A DNA stretch of 64,000 nt, taken from assembly GCF_005771675.1 (NCBI RefSeq), contig NZ_VAJM01000010.1, positions 184,583 through 248,582 of the forward strand, read 5' to 3'. Position numbers and translations under genes: made by a program. Each line of letters opens with the position of its first letter. Position 1 is the first letter of the stretch. The DNA is from Hymenobacter jeollabukensis (lineage in GTDB: Bacteria; Bacteroidota; Bacteroidia; Cytophagales; Hymenobacteraceae). Under the pieces are notes generated by a model. That model was not told the origin of the DNA. It saw only the letters and a program-made list of their open reading frames with translations, and searched no databases. Shown here one piece after another: positions 8,602 through 17,786 of the stretch.

Positions 8602-11600
8602 TTAGAAATTAGCCGACAAACGCAGCTGGTAAGTGCGCGGAATGGGCACGTTGCCGAAATCGATGCCGCGCAGCAGGTCGGAGGCCCCGCCGGCGCTGGT
8701 TTCGGGGTCGAAGCCCTTGTAGTCGTCCCAGGAGTAGAGGTTGCGCCCCACCAAGGACACGTTCACGTCCTGCACGTGCTTGCTAAACGAAGGCAGGGTG
8801 TAGGTCAGGGCCGTTTCGCGCAGCTTCACGAACGAGCCGTTGTCGATGCGGAATTCCTGGGTGTTGTACACGGCGAAGATGTAGCCGCGGGGCAGCTCGC
8901 CGCGCAGCTCCTGCTCGGCCACTTCGCCCAGGCCCACGCCCTGCCGGGTGCGGTAGTCGGCGTTGAACACGTCCACGCCCTGCACCGCGTCCAGCAGCAC
9001 CCGCAAACTCAGCTTCTTGTAGGAAAAACTGGTCGACAAGGAGCCGGTCCAGTCGGGGTTGGGGTCCCCGATGAGCAGGTTGGCCACCGGGCTGTTGGGG
9101 TTGGGCTGGCCGTCGGCCCCGGAGCGGTCGGGCGTGAAGGCCAGCGAGCCGGTGCCCTGGGTGCCCACGGTGCGCTCGTCCTGCGGGAAGCCGCCCACCC
9201 CGTTCACGACGGGCGTGAGCAGCAGGGAGCCGTCGGGGTTGCGGGCGTAGCCCGAGCCGTAGAACACGCTGGCCGGCTGCCCGTTGAGCAGGTAGGAGGG
9301 CGCCCCGGCCACGTTGAGAATTTCGATGGCCGAGGAGCCAACCAGGTTCACCACCTTGTTACGGTTGCGGCTGTAAATGGCGGTGATGCTCCACGTGAAG
9401 TTGTTGTTGCGCACCGGCACGGTGGTCAGCTGCAGCTCCAGGCCGCGGTTCTGCATGCTGCCGATGTTCTCGAAGATGTCCGAACCCCCGCGCGAGGTAG
9501 CAATCAGCCGGCGCAGCACCAGGTCGGTGATGCGCTGGCGGTAGGCGGTGGCGCTCAGCGTAATCCGGTCGTCGAAGAAGCCCAGATCCACCCCGCCTTC
9601 CAGCTCCTTCATGCGCTCGGGGCGCACGTCGCGGTTGGGCAGCGTGGTGCTGGGCGAGAAGGTGGCGCGCCCCTGGTACGGTATCGGGTTCAGCAGGCCA
9701 AACCGGTCGTAGGGCCCGATGCCGGTCAGGTTGCCCGAGGCGCCGTAGCTGGCCCGCAGCTTCAGGCTGTTAAAGGTTTTGGCGAAGGCCGCGTTCTGCC
9801 AGGTGCTCAGGTCCGACAACACCAAGGAGCCGCTGACCTTGGGATAGTACTGGTTGGTTTGCGAGGGGGCAAACAGGGACGACCGGTCGCGGCGGATGGC
9901 CGCCGTCACGAAGAGCAGGTTCTGGAAGCCCACGTTGCCCTGCAAATACACGCCGCTCAGGTTGTACTGGCTTAGCTCGTAGCGGGACCCGATCGAGGTT
10001 TGCGCGCCCGAAATGGTGGAAATAAATGGTGACAACTGCTGCCCCTGGGTGCGCGATATTTCCGACCGTTGGTACTGGTAGCTATAACCCGCCAGCAGCG
10101 TCACCTTCAGCGCCTCCGTAAGCTGCCGGTTGTAACCCAGGTTGAGGTCGGAGTTGAGCTGCAGGAAGTTGTTGTTGGCGTCGGCCGCGAAGCCCTGCGG
10201 GTAGCGGGCCAGCGGCAGGCCGGCCACGGCCTGGTAGGGGTAGGGGCGGATGTAGTTTTGCCCGGCCTGGCCGTAGGTGTCGGCCCCGAACACGTAGTCG
10301 ATGGAGAAGTTCTTCAGCGGCGTCAGGTTTACCTGCACGTCGCTGATGGCGCGGTTGATGCGCTGGGTGAACTTCATGTCCTCGATGGTCGAGAGCGGGT
10401 TGACGCGGGTGGGCTCCACGGCCAGCAGGTCGCCGTTGGCGTCGCGGCGCCGGATGTCGTAGATGTTGTTGGTGATGTTGACCGAGTTGATCGGGCTGTA
10501 GAACACGTTGCCGTTGGCCTTTTCGTTGGCCCCGGAGTTGCTGTACGCCACCCCGGCCGAAATCTTCGCCCAGTCGCTCAGGCGGTGGTCGACGCGGGCG
10601 CGCAGGTTGTAGCGGGTGAAGTCGGTGCCCTTGATGATGCCCTGGTTCTTGAAGTAGCCCAGCGACACCAGCCCCTGCGTGCGCTCCGAGCCGCCCGATA
10701 TCGACACGCCGTTGTCGGTGCCGTAGCCGCGCCGGAAAATCTCGTCGAAGTAGTTGTAGCGCGTCACCGGCACCTGGTTGGAGGCCAGCTGCGTGGTGCT
10801 ACCCGCCCGCACGATGCCGATGGTGGTAGTGCCGGGATTGGCGGCCACCTGCGCCGGCGTCAATCCGCCGATGGTATAGAGTCGCAAAGACTCAAAGCCG
10901 AACTGGCTGCCGTAGGTGTTCACCGGCACCGACTTGCGCAGCTCGTTGATGGAGAAGCTGGTGTAGGCCGATACGCGCGTCTGCCCGGATTTGCCGCGCT
11001 TGGTAGTGATGAGCACCACCCCGTTGGAAGCCCGCGAGCCGTACTGCGCCGCCGCCGCCGCGCCCGGAATCACGTTGATGCTCTCGATGTCGTTGGGGTT
11101 GATGTCGGCCAGGCGGTTCTGGCCCGGGTTGGCCGAGCCGATGTCGTTGGCCGCCGCCAGCTGCGACACGTTGGTGCTGTTGTTGCTCACGATGACCCCG
11201 TCGATGACGTAGAGCGGGTCCGACGGGCCCGACAGCGACTTAATGCCGCGCAGGCGCACCGATACCGAACCGGCCGGGTCGCCGGAGTTTTGCACCACCT
11301 GCGCCCCGGGCAGCTTGCCCTGCAGCGAGTTGAGCGTGCCGCCAGTGCCGCTCAGTTCCAGCTCCCGCCCCGAGACGGTGTTGATGGTGTTGCCCAGCTC
11401 GCGCCGGGTGGCCGTGATGGTGGAGCCGACCACCACCACGTCGTTCAGCGTCTGGCGCGACTCGCTCAGCGTCACGTTGGTGCTTACCGCGGTAGCGCTG
11501 CCCAGCGTCACGCTGCGGCTCTGGCCCTGGTAGCCCACGGTCGAAAACCGCAGGGTGTAGGTGCCCGGCGCCACCTGGGCCGTGAACGAGTAGTTGCCCT

Positions 11601-11808
11601 CGGCGTCGGTGCTGGCGCCCTGCGAGGTGCCGCCGATAACGACCGTCGTGCCGGGCAGCCCTTGCCCGCGCTCGTCCACGACGCGCCCCTGTAGGGTGTA
11701 GGCCTGCTGGGTGCTGACCTGGGCCACGGCAGGCCGAATCGGTAGCGCGCAGGGCAATAAACAACCCCAAAGCAACCAGTGCTTTGGCAGCGAGTAGGTG
11801 TGCTGCAT
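8602..11808 (-). CDS. SusC/RagA-family TonB-dependent transporter
   Basis: A 1068-residue outer-membrane receptor. After a signal peptide ending near AVAQ come the CarboxypepD_reg-like domain (about 35-120, with GQGLPGTTVVI and DAEGNYSF), the linker LNDVVVVGS, the plug domain (SGTGGTLNSLQGKLPGAQVV and PLYVIDGVIV), the SusC signature ASNGVVLITTKRG, and a 22-strand-type barrel ending in a terminal Phe. It works with the SusD encoded 30 bases downstream and draws energy from TonB-ExbBD. It is separated from the upstream NagB-type gene by 410 bases holding a perfect 35-bp hairpin. I saw no anti-sigma-interacting STN domain. Confidence 0.95.
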   Translation of the reverse strand: MQHTYSLPKHWLLWGCLLPCALPIRPAVAQVSTQQAYTLQGRVVDERGQGLPGTTVVIGGTSQGASTDAEGNYSFTAQVAPGTYTLRFSTVGYQGQSRSVTLGSATAVSTNVTLSESRQTLNDVVVVGSTITATRRELGNTINTVSGRELELSGTGGTLNSLQGKLPGAQVVQNSGDPAGSVSVRLRGIKSLSGPSDPLYVIDGVIVSNNSTNVSQLAAANDIGSANPGQNRLADINPNDIESINVIPGAAAAAQYGSRASNGVVLITTKRGKSGQTRVSAYTSFSINELRKSVPVNTYGSQFGFESLRLYTIGGLTPAQVAANPGTTTIGIVRAGSTTQLASNQVPVTRYNYFDEIFRRGYGTDNGVSISGGSERTQGLVSLGYFKNQGIIKGTDFTRYNLRARVDHRLSDWAKISAGVAYSNSGANEKANGNVFYSPINSVNITNNIYDIRRRDANGDLLAVEPTRVNPLSTIEDMKFTQRINRAISDVQVNLTPLKNFSIDYVFGADTYGQAGQNYIRPYPYQAVAGLPLARYPQGFAADANNNFLQLNSDLNLGYNRQLTEALKVTLLAGYSYQYQRSEISRTQGQQLSPFISTISGAQTSIGSRYELSQYNLSGVYLQGNVGFQNLLFVTAAIRRDRSSLFAPSQTNQYYPKVSGSLVLSDLSTWQNAAFAKTFNSLKLRASYGASGNLTGIGPYDRFGLLNPIPYQGRATFSPSTTLPNRDVRPERMKELEGGVDLGFFDDRITLSATAYRQRITDLVLRRLIATSRGGSDIFENIGSMQNRGLELQLTTVPVRNNNFTWSITAIYSRNRNKVVNLVGSSAIEILNVAGAPSYLLNGQPASVFYGSGYARNPDGSLLLTPVVNGVGGFPQDERTVGTQGTGSLAFTPDRSGADGQPNPNSPVANLLIGDPNPDWTGSLSTSFSYKKLSLRVLLDAVQGVDVFNADYRTRQGVGLGEVAEQELRGELPRGYIFAVYNTQEFRIDNGSFVKLRETALTYTLPSFSKHVQDVNVSLVGRNLYSWDDYKGFDPETSAGGASDLLRGIDFGNVPIPRTYQLRLSANF

Positions 11809-12128
11809 GGTAGATAGGGAATGGAAGGTGGGAAATCGGGGAACGTTAGGTTAATATGCAATTTTTTCGTCTATGAAAATGCAATCAGCCGCCTTGGTCC
11901 TTTCCAGGGTGCTACTACACAGCAGCGGCCCCGACGCATGAGCGTTTGCTTCCGCCCGAAAAAGGCCCGTAGGCCGCGGAAAAGCACGTAAGGCCACGCC
12001 AAAATGGAATTTGGCATGTTCCACCCGACAAACTCGCCAAAAACATTTCGCGGCCGCCAACGAGGTGTTGACGGCCGCGAAACAGTGGCGGCAAGCTCAG
12101 GAATTGCCTGGTCAGGTCAGAAAACTAG

Positions 12129-12208
12129 AGCGTCCTGCTGAGCCCCGCGAAGCATCTCTACCGAGCAACGAAGCGGTAGAGATGCTTCGCGGGGCTCAGC
12201 AGGACGCT
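12129..12208. repeat. Perfect 35-bp inverted repeat (family A)
   Basis: Arms 12129-12163 and 12174-12208 are perfectly complementary with a 10-base loop. The arm includes GAAGCATCTCTACCG, shared with the elements at 51433, 58349 and 61319. It lies 10 bases after the stop codon of the NagB-type gene, in the 410-base gap before susC (11809-12218), and could serve as its terminator. The rest of the gap shows no ORF or clear promoter; 11840-11895 is AT-rich. Confidence 0.85.
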
Positions 12209-12218
12209 CATTCAAGGC

Positions 12219-14141
12219 CTAGTACTGCCAGCGCACGAAGGCCTCGATGCCCTCGTATTCGGGCAGGCCCAGTTGGTCGTAAATCTTGGCCGTGGTGCGG
12301 TTGCGCTCCTCGGCCCGCTGCCAGAACTCGCGCTGGTCGGCCCCGGGAAACAGCGGCCGGTCCTTCTGCGACTGGTGCTTGAAAATGGCCCGGCGCTTGC
12401 GTGTCAGCTCCTGGGGCGAGAGGGGCACGGCCATTTCGATCTGGTCGATGTCCCACTCCTGCCAGGCGCCGCGGTACAGCCACACCCAGCAGTCCTGCAG
12501 CCAGTCGGTGCCCTGGGCCTTCAGGCGCTGCACGGCCTGCATGATGGCCGCCAAACACACCCGGTGCGTGCCGTGCGGGTCCGACAGGTCGCCGGCGGCG
12601 TAGATCTGCTGGGGCCGGATGCGGTTCAGCAGGTCGATGGTAATCTGGATGTCTTCCTCGCCCAGGGGCTTCTTGCGCACCCGGCCGGTTTCGTAGAAGG
12701 GCAGGTCGAGGAAGTGGGCGCGGGTTTCGGGGTCGAGGCCAGCCAGGCGCAGGGCGCTTTTGGCCTCGCCGCGCCGGATCAATCCCTTGATCTGCTGCAC
12801 CTCCGCCGAATCGACCTGCCCGGGGGCCTTGTTGGTCAGAAACTCCGACACGCGCTGGTACATCTGCTCGGCGGGCTGCTCGCCCGGCAGGCGCAGGGCC
12901 TGGTCGTAGTCGGCCACAAAATCGGCGAAGCGGATGGCCTCGTCGTCGAACACGGCAATGTTGCCGGAGGTCTGGTAGGCCACGTGCACCTCGTGGCCCT
13001 GGTCGACAAGGCGCAGCAGGGTGCCGCCCATCGAAATGACGTCGTCGTCGGGGTGGGGCGAGAAGAGGAGCACGCGCTTGGGAAAGGGCGCGGCGCGCTC
13101 GGGGCGGTAGGTGTCGTCGGCGTTGGGCTTGCCGCCGGGCCAGCCGGTGATGGTGTGCTGCAGCTCGTTGAACACGCGAATGTTCAGCCCGTAGGCCTGC
13201 GACTCGGAGGTGGCCAGCAGGTCGGAGAGGCCGTTTTCGTTGTAGTCCGCGTCGGTGAGCTTGAGAATGGGCTTGGGCAGGGTGCGGGCCAGCCAGGTCA
13301 CGGCCTTGCGCACGGTGGCCGCGTCCTGCCAGTTGCTGGGCAACCCGGCCAGCCAGGGCGTTTTGCGGCGCGTCAGCTCGGCGGCGGCGGCCTCATCGAG
13401 CACCACCTGCACGGCGGGGTGGCGCTGCAGGTAAGTGGCGGGCACCGAGTCGGTCGGCTCGCCCTCCACCGTGCGCTTCACCACGGCGGCCTTGCCCTCG
13501 CCCCAGGCCATCATGATGATCTGGCGGGCGTCGAGAATGGTGCCCACGCCCATCGTGAGGGCCCGGCGCGGCACGTTTTCCTCGCCGTAGAAGTCGGAGG
13601 CCGCGTCGGTGCGGGTGATGTGGTCGAGGGTGATGAGGCGGGTGCGCGACTGGGCGCCGGAGCCGGGCTCGTTGAAGCCGATGTGGCCGGTGCGCCCGAT
13701 GCCGAGCAGCTGCAGATCGATGCCGCCGGCCTGCTCGATCTGCTCCTCGTAGCGGCGGCAGTACTCGTTCACGTCCTCGGGCCGCACGGTGCCGTCCGGG
13801 ATGTGCACATTCTGGGCCGGGATGTCGATGTGGTCGAAGAGGTACTCGTGCATGAAGCGCACGTAGCTCTGCAGCGAATCGGGCTGCATGGGAAAGTACT
13901 CGTCGAGGTTGAAGGTGACGACGTTGGCAAAGCTCAAGCCTTCCTGCTGGTGCAGGCGCACCAGCTCCTCGTACACGCGGGTGGGCGTGGAGCCGGTGGC
14001 CAGCCCGAGCACGGCGGGGCGGCCCGCGGCGGCCCGGTCGCGGATGAGGTCGGCAATCTGCCGGGCCACGGCCACGGAGGCCAGCTCGGAATCGGGGTAA
14101 ACCTGGACGGGGACGCGCTCGGCGCTGGCGACGGGGTGCAT
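12219..14141 (-). CDS. nagB: Glucosamine-6-phosphate deaminase-like protein fused to a PIG-L/LmbE domain
   Basis: A 640-residue two-domain cytoplasmic protein. Residues about 10-290 are NagB/SugP isomerase-like: LGLATGSTPT (45-54), FNLDEY with D80, and GIGRTGHIGFNEPGS (147-161). H153 and E158 match the E. coli catalytic His143 and Glu148, but the Asp141 position is T151. Residues about 355-610 are a zinc-dependent GlcNAc deacetylase-like domain with HPDDD at 363-367 and a later DPHGTH. One polypeptide could thus deacetylate and deaminate an amino-sugar phosphate. This fusion is known in Bacteroidetes and usually named NagB; whether it is a true deaminase is unclear. A strong promoter match precedes it. 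Confidence 0.9.
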   Translation of the reverse strand: MHPVASAERVPVQVYPDSELASVAVARQIADLIRDRAAAGRPAVLGLATGSTPTRVYEELVRLHQQEGLSFANVVTFNLDEYFPMQPDSLQSYVRFMHEYLFDHIDIPAQNVHIPDGTVRPEDVNEYCRRYEEQIEQAGGIDLQLLGIGRTGHIGFNEPGSGAQSRTRLITLDHITRTDAASDFYGEENVPRRALTMGVGTILDARQIIMMAWGEGKAAVVKRTVEGEPTDSVPATYLQRHPAVQVVLDEAAAAELTRRKTPWLAGLPSNWQDAATVRKAVTWLARTLPKPILKLTDADYNENGLSDLLATSESQAYGLNIRVFNELQHTITGWPGGKPNADDTYRPERAAPFPKRVLLFSPHPDDDVISMGGTLLRLVDQGHEVHVAYQTSGNIAVFDDEAIRFADFVADYDQALRLPGEQPAEQMYQRVSEFLTNKAPGQVDSAEVQQIKGLIRRGEAKSALRLAGLDPETRAHFLDLPFYETGRVRKKPLGEEDIQITIDLLNRIRPQQIYAAGDLSDPHGTHRVCLAAIMQAVQRLKAQGTDWLQDCWVWLYRGAWQEWDIDQIEMAVPLSPQELTRKRRAIFKHQSQKDRPLFPGADQREFWQRAEERNRTTAKIYDQLGLPEYEGIEAFVRWQY

Positions 14142-14178
14142 AGGCGGGGCGGGGTTTTAAGAACGTGGGAGGGAGGCG

Positions 14179-14210
14179 CCAAGGTAATGGCTTTTGCCAG
14201 CGGCTGTCAA
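14179..14210 (-). promoter_or_regulatory. Promoter of the NagB-type gene
   Basis: On the minus strand TTG at 14210-14208 (within TTGAC) is followed after exactly 21 bases by TACCTTGG at 14186-14179. The same spacing is seen at the two promoters at the right edge of the window. The gene starts 38 bases downstream. Confidence 0.75.
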
Positions 14211-14427
14211 CTTGCACCCTGCAAAGTTTGCCCCCGGCCCGGACCTTGACTTGTGCGGGTGCTGCGGTTAACTTTAATCCCGCTTTACAGCCAAAAGATG
14301 CTATTTTTAGCACCATCTGGGGCAATTTAGACGGCAACAGCAGCTTCTTTCACCGCTGATTTCTCCTATATGTCAGTCTTTTGCCTCTTGGTCTGCACTT
14401 TGTTCCCTCCCAGCCTGAATTTGCATC

Positions 14428-14453
14428 CGCGCGCCGCTATATAGCGGCGCGCG
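14428..14453. promoter_or_regulatory. Perfect 26-bp palindrome in the susC leader
   Basis: CGCGCGCCGCTAT at 14428-14440 is followed directly by its reverse complement at 14441-14453. It sits 43 bases before the second susC start and is followed by a T-rich stretch (TTCTGTTTTGGCCCTTTTT). It could be an operator for a dimeric regulator or a stem that attenuates transcription. The rest of the 354-base divergent gap (14142-14495) holds the NagB promoter and no other clear signal. Confidence 0.65.
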
Positions 14454-14495
14454 TTCTGTTTTGGCCCTTTTTCTCCCACACTTTTCCCTATTTCA

Positions 14496-17400
14496 ATGAC
14501 AAAACTTCTATGGACCTTAGCCCTGCCCGGCCTCGCGCTGGCGCAGCCGGCCCTGGCCCAGCAAACGCGCACCGTCACCGGCACGGTGACGGCCGCCGCC
14601 GACCGCTCGCCCCTGCCCGGGGTGAACGTGGTGGTGAAAGGTGGCACCACCGGCGCGCAAACCGGCTCCGACGGCCGCTTTTCGCTGCAGGTGCCCGAGG
14701 GTGCGACGCTGGTCTTCAGCTTTATCGGCTACACCTCGGTGGAGCGGGCCGTGGGCAGCAGCAGCAGCCTCGACGTGGCGCTGGCGGCCGATACCAAGAG
14801 CATCGACGAAGTGGTGGTAACGGCCTTCGGCATCAAGCAGGAGCGCCGCGAGCTGAACTACGCCGTGCAGCAGGTGTCGGCTAAAGACATCATCGACTCG
14901 CGCCAGACCAACATCGTCAATGCCCTGCAGGGCAAAGTCGCCGGCGTGCAGATCAACAGCTCGGGCGGGGCCCCGGGCGAGGGCGCCAGCATCGTCATCC
15001 GCGGCGGCAACTCGCTCGACGGCGACAACCAGCCGCTGTTCGTCATCGACGGCATCATCATGGACAACTCGTCCTTCGTGGAGTCGACGGCCCCGGGCGG
15101 CGGTTCGCAGTTCAACGGCCTGCTGGGCCGCTCGGCGGCCTCTACCAACCGCGCCGCCGACATCAACCCCGAGGACATTGCCACCATTTCGGTGCTGAAA
15201 GGCCCGGCCGCCGCGGCCCTCTACGGCCTGCGCGCCGCCAACGGGGCCGTGGTCATCACTACCAAGAAAGGCACCGCCGGGCGCACCAGCATCAACTACC
15301 GCACGCAGTTTTCGGTGGACGAGGTGAACCGCCTGCCCAAGCTGCAGCGCGAGTTTCAGCAGGGCACCGACGGCGTGTACGACAACACCACGCGCATGTC
15401 GTGGGGGCCGCGCTTCGCGGCCGATCAGCCCGTCTACGACAACCTGGGCAACTTCTTCCGGAAGGGCAAGTCCTGGCAAAACTACCTGACCATGCAGGGC
15501 GGGTCCGACAAGGCGTCGTTCTTCGTGTCGGCGGCACACCAGCGCAGCACCGGCGTGGTGCCCGAAAGCAAGTACGACAAGAGCTCGGTGCGCATCTCGG
15601 GCAACATGCAGCTCTCGCCCAAGTTCACGGCCACCGGCTCGGCCAACTACATCAACTCGGGCAGCACCGTGCCGATTCAGGGCCCGGGCCTGCTCACCAC
15701 CTCGGGCGGCAGCTCGGGCGGTTTCCTGCTCAGCCTGCTGAACTGGCCCCTCAACGACGACGCCACGGTGTACCTGAACCCGGACGGCTCGCGCCGCCGC
15801 CTGCTGGCCGCCTTCAACGGCTCGGGCTCCGACGCGGACGCGGACAACCCGTACTGGGCCGCCAAGTTCAACCCGCAGACCAGCCGCACCAACCGCATCA
15901 TCGGCAACGCGCAGCTGAGCTACGACCCGACGAAGTGGGCCACCATCAGCTACAACCTCGGCAACGACTTCTACACCCAGCGCGACCGGTCGGTGCGCGC
16001 CGTGGGCACCTCGCAGCGCGACAACCAGAACGGAGCCGTGTCGGAAACCACGACGTCGGTGCGGGTGCTGACCTCCAACTTCCTGGCCACGCTGCGCCAC
16101 AACTTCGGCGAAAACCTGAGCGGCTCGCTGGTGCTCGGCAACACGGTGGAGCAGAACAAGGCCGAGGCCCTGGACGTGCTCGGTACCACGTTCTTGACGC
16201 CCAACTTCGTGAGCATCAACAACACGGCTACCCGCAACGCCCTGCAGCGCTACACCACGCGCCGCCTGGTGGGCAACTTCGCCCGCCTGAACGTGATGGT
16301 GCTCGACCAGGTGAGCCTGGAGTTGCAGGGACGCTACGACATGTCGTCGACGCTGCCGCGGCCGGATAAGAACAAGAACTTCGGCAAGGGCTTCGGCTAC
16401 GGCTCGGCCGCCGCGGGCTGGGAGTTTACCCGGGTCCTCGGGCTCGGCCAGAACCCGGTGCTGAGCTACGGCAAGCTGCGCGCCTCGGTGGCCGAGGTGG
16501 GCAAGGACACCGGCCCCTACCGCGTGGACTCGCCCCTGGCTACGGCCACCTACATCGGCGGGGGCTACCGCAACGGCTTCTTTGGATCGAACCGCCTGCT
16601 CAAGCCCGAGCGCACCCGCTCCACCGAGTTCGGCGTGGACCTGCAGTTCTTCCAGAACCGCCTGGGCGTCGACGCGGCCTACTACATCTCGCGCACCCGC
16701 GACCAGCTGATTGCCCCGCGCGTCAGCCAGGCCTCCAACTTTATCCTGCAGTACATCAACGGCGGCACGGTGGAGAACAAGGGCATCGAAGTGGCCCTGA
16801 CCGGTTCGCCGATCAAGAATGCCGGCGGCTTCAGCTGGGATATCCTGGCCAACTTCTTCCACAACCGCAGCCGCACCGTGGAACTGCCTTCGGTGCTGAC
16901 GGTGGTGTACCAGTCCGACGCGTTTGTGATTGATTACGCCGAGGGCGGGGCCTTCCCGGGCCGCTCGCTGCAGTCCATCGGGGCCAGCACCTGGCAGCGC
17001 AACGCCGACGGCAAGCTCATCATCAACCCGAACACGGGCTACCCCATTCCAAACGCGCTGTTTACCTACGCCGGTGACCGGGCCCCGAAATTCACCACCC
17101 AGATTACCAATACGCTCAGCTACAAAGGGCTGTCCTTCAACTTTATGTGGGACTTCCGCAAGGGCGGTAAGGTGGTCAATGGCAACGACTGGTTCGCCAC
17201 GCGCAGCGGCCTGGCCGCTCGCACCTCCGACCGGGGCGCCCTGGTGGTGTTCGACGGGGTGCTGGCCGACCTGAACCCTAACGGCTCCATCAAAACCAAC
17301 GCCGACGGCAGCATCGTGGCCACCGAAACGACCAACTCGCGGCAGGTGGAGAAAAGCCAGAACTACTACCGCAACATCCTGGGCGTGGTAGGCGAAGCCT

Positions 17401-17666
17401 TCATCGAGGACGGCTCCTGGGCGCGCCTGCGCTACGCGACCCTCACGTACAGCGTGCCGTCGGCCTGGCTGCAGGGCACCTTTGTGAAGGGCGTGGAGCT
17501 GGGCGTGACCGGCCGCAACCTGCTGCTGTTCACCAACTATTCCGGCGTCGACCCGGAAACGGCGTCGGCCGGAGCCGGCGTGCGCGGCGGCGGTTCGGGC
17601 GGCTTCGACTACGGCAGCGTGCCCGCTACCCGCGGGGTGGACATGAGCCTGCGGGTGAATTTTTAA
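14496..17666 (+). CDS. SusC/RagA-family TonB-dependent transporter, second locus
   Basis: A 1056-residue outer-membrane receptor. The signal peptide ends near ALAQ; the CarboxypepD_reg-like domain spans about 25-100 (PLPGVNVVVKG, GSDGRFSL, FSFIGYTSVE); IDEVVVTAFGI precedes the plug; the plug holds QGKVAGVQINSSGG and PLFVIDGIIMDN; GLRAANGAVVITTKKG marks the SusC family; the barrel ends in a terminal Phe. It belongs to a different subfamily from the minus-strand SusC, since the plug and leader differ strongly. It is the first gene of a three-gene unit and is preceded by a 26-bp palindrome. Transport partner: the SusD-like protein 120 bases downstream. Confidence 0.95.
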   Translation: MTKLLWTLALPGLALAQPALAQQTRTVTGTVTAAADRSPLPGVNVVVKGGTTGAQTGSDGRFSLQVPEGATLVFSFIGYTSVERAVGSSSSLDVALAADTKSIDEVVVTAFGIKQERRELNYAVQQVSAKDIIDSRQTNIVNALQGKVAGVQINSSGGAPGEGASIVIRGGNSLDGDNQPLFVIDGIIMDNSSFVESTAPGGGSQFNGLLGRSAASTNRAADINPEDIATISVLKGPAAAALYGLRAANGAVVITTKKGTAGRTSINYRTQFSVDEVNRLPKLQREFQQGTDGVYDNTTRMSWGPRFAADQPVYDNLGNFFRKGKSWQNYLTMQGGSDKASFFVSAAHQRSTGVVPESKYDKSSVRISGNMQLSPKFTATGSANYINSGSTVPIQGPGLLTTSGGSSGGFLLSLLNWPLNDDATVYLNPDGSRRRLLAAFNGSGSDADADNPYWAAKFNPQTSRTNRIIGNAQLSYDPTKWATISYNLGNDFYTQRDRSVRAVGTSQRDNQNGAVSETTTSVRVLTSNFLATLRHNFGENLSGSLVLGNTVEQNKAEALDVLGTTFLTPNFVSINNTATRNALQRYTTRRLVGNFARLNVMVLDQVSLELQGRYDMSSTLPRPDKNKNFGKGFGYGSAAAGWEFTRVLGLGQNPVLSYGKLRASVAEVGKDTGPYRVDSPLATATYIGGGYRNGFFGSNRLLKPERTRSTEFGVDLQFFQNRLGVDAAYYISRTRDQLIAPRVSQASNFILQYINGGTVENKGIEVALTGSPIKNAGGFSWDILANFFHNRSRTVELPSVLTVVYQSDAFVIDYAEGGAFPGRSLQSIGASTWQRNADGKLIINPNTGYPIPNALFTYAGDRAPKFTTQITNTLSYKGLSFNFMWDFRKGGKVVNGNDWFATRSGLAARTSDRGALVVFDGVLADLNPNGSIKTNADGSIVATETTNSRQVEKSQNYYRNILGVVGEAFIEDGSWARLRYATLTYSVPSAWLQGTFVKGVELGVTGRNLLLFTNYSGVDPETASAGAGVRGGGSGGFDYGSVPATRGVDMSLRVNF

Positions 17667-17786
17667 TTGATGAGCGGCTGATGGCTGAGTAGCCGGACCT
17701 GCGGGGCCCGATGTCCTGAACTTTTAGAGCCGGTCAACTCATTTGCTCCTCAGCTACCCCTCTCATTCCAACAAGCAATCCAACTG

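Noticed and set aside
14517..16862. A 781-codon open frame antisense to the second susC
   Set aside because: GC-rich DNA leaves antisense frames open; the sense strand has all SusC signatures and the antisense product is rich in Ala, Gly, Val, His and Gln without any domain.
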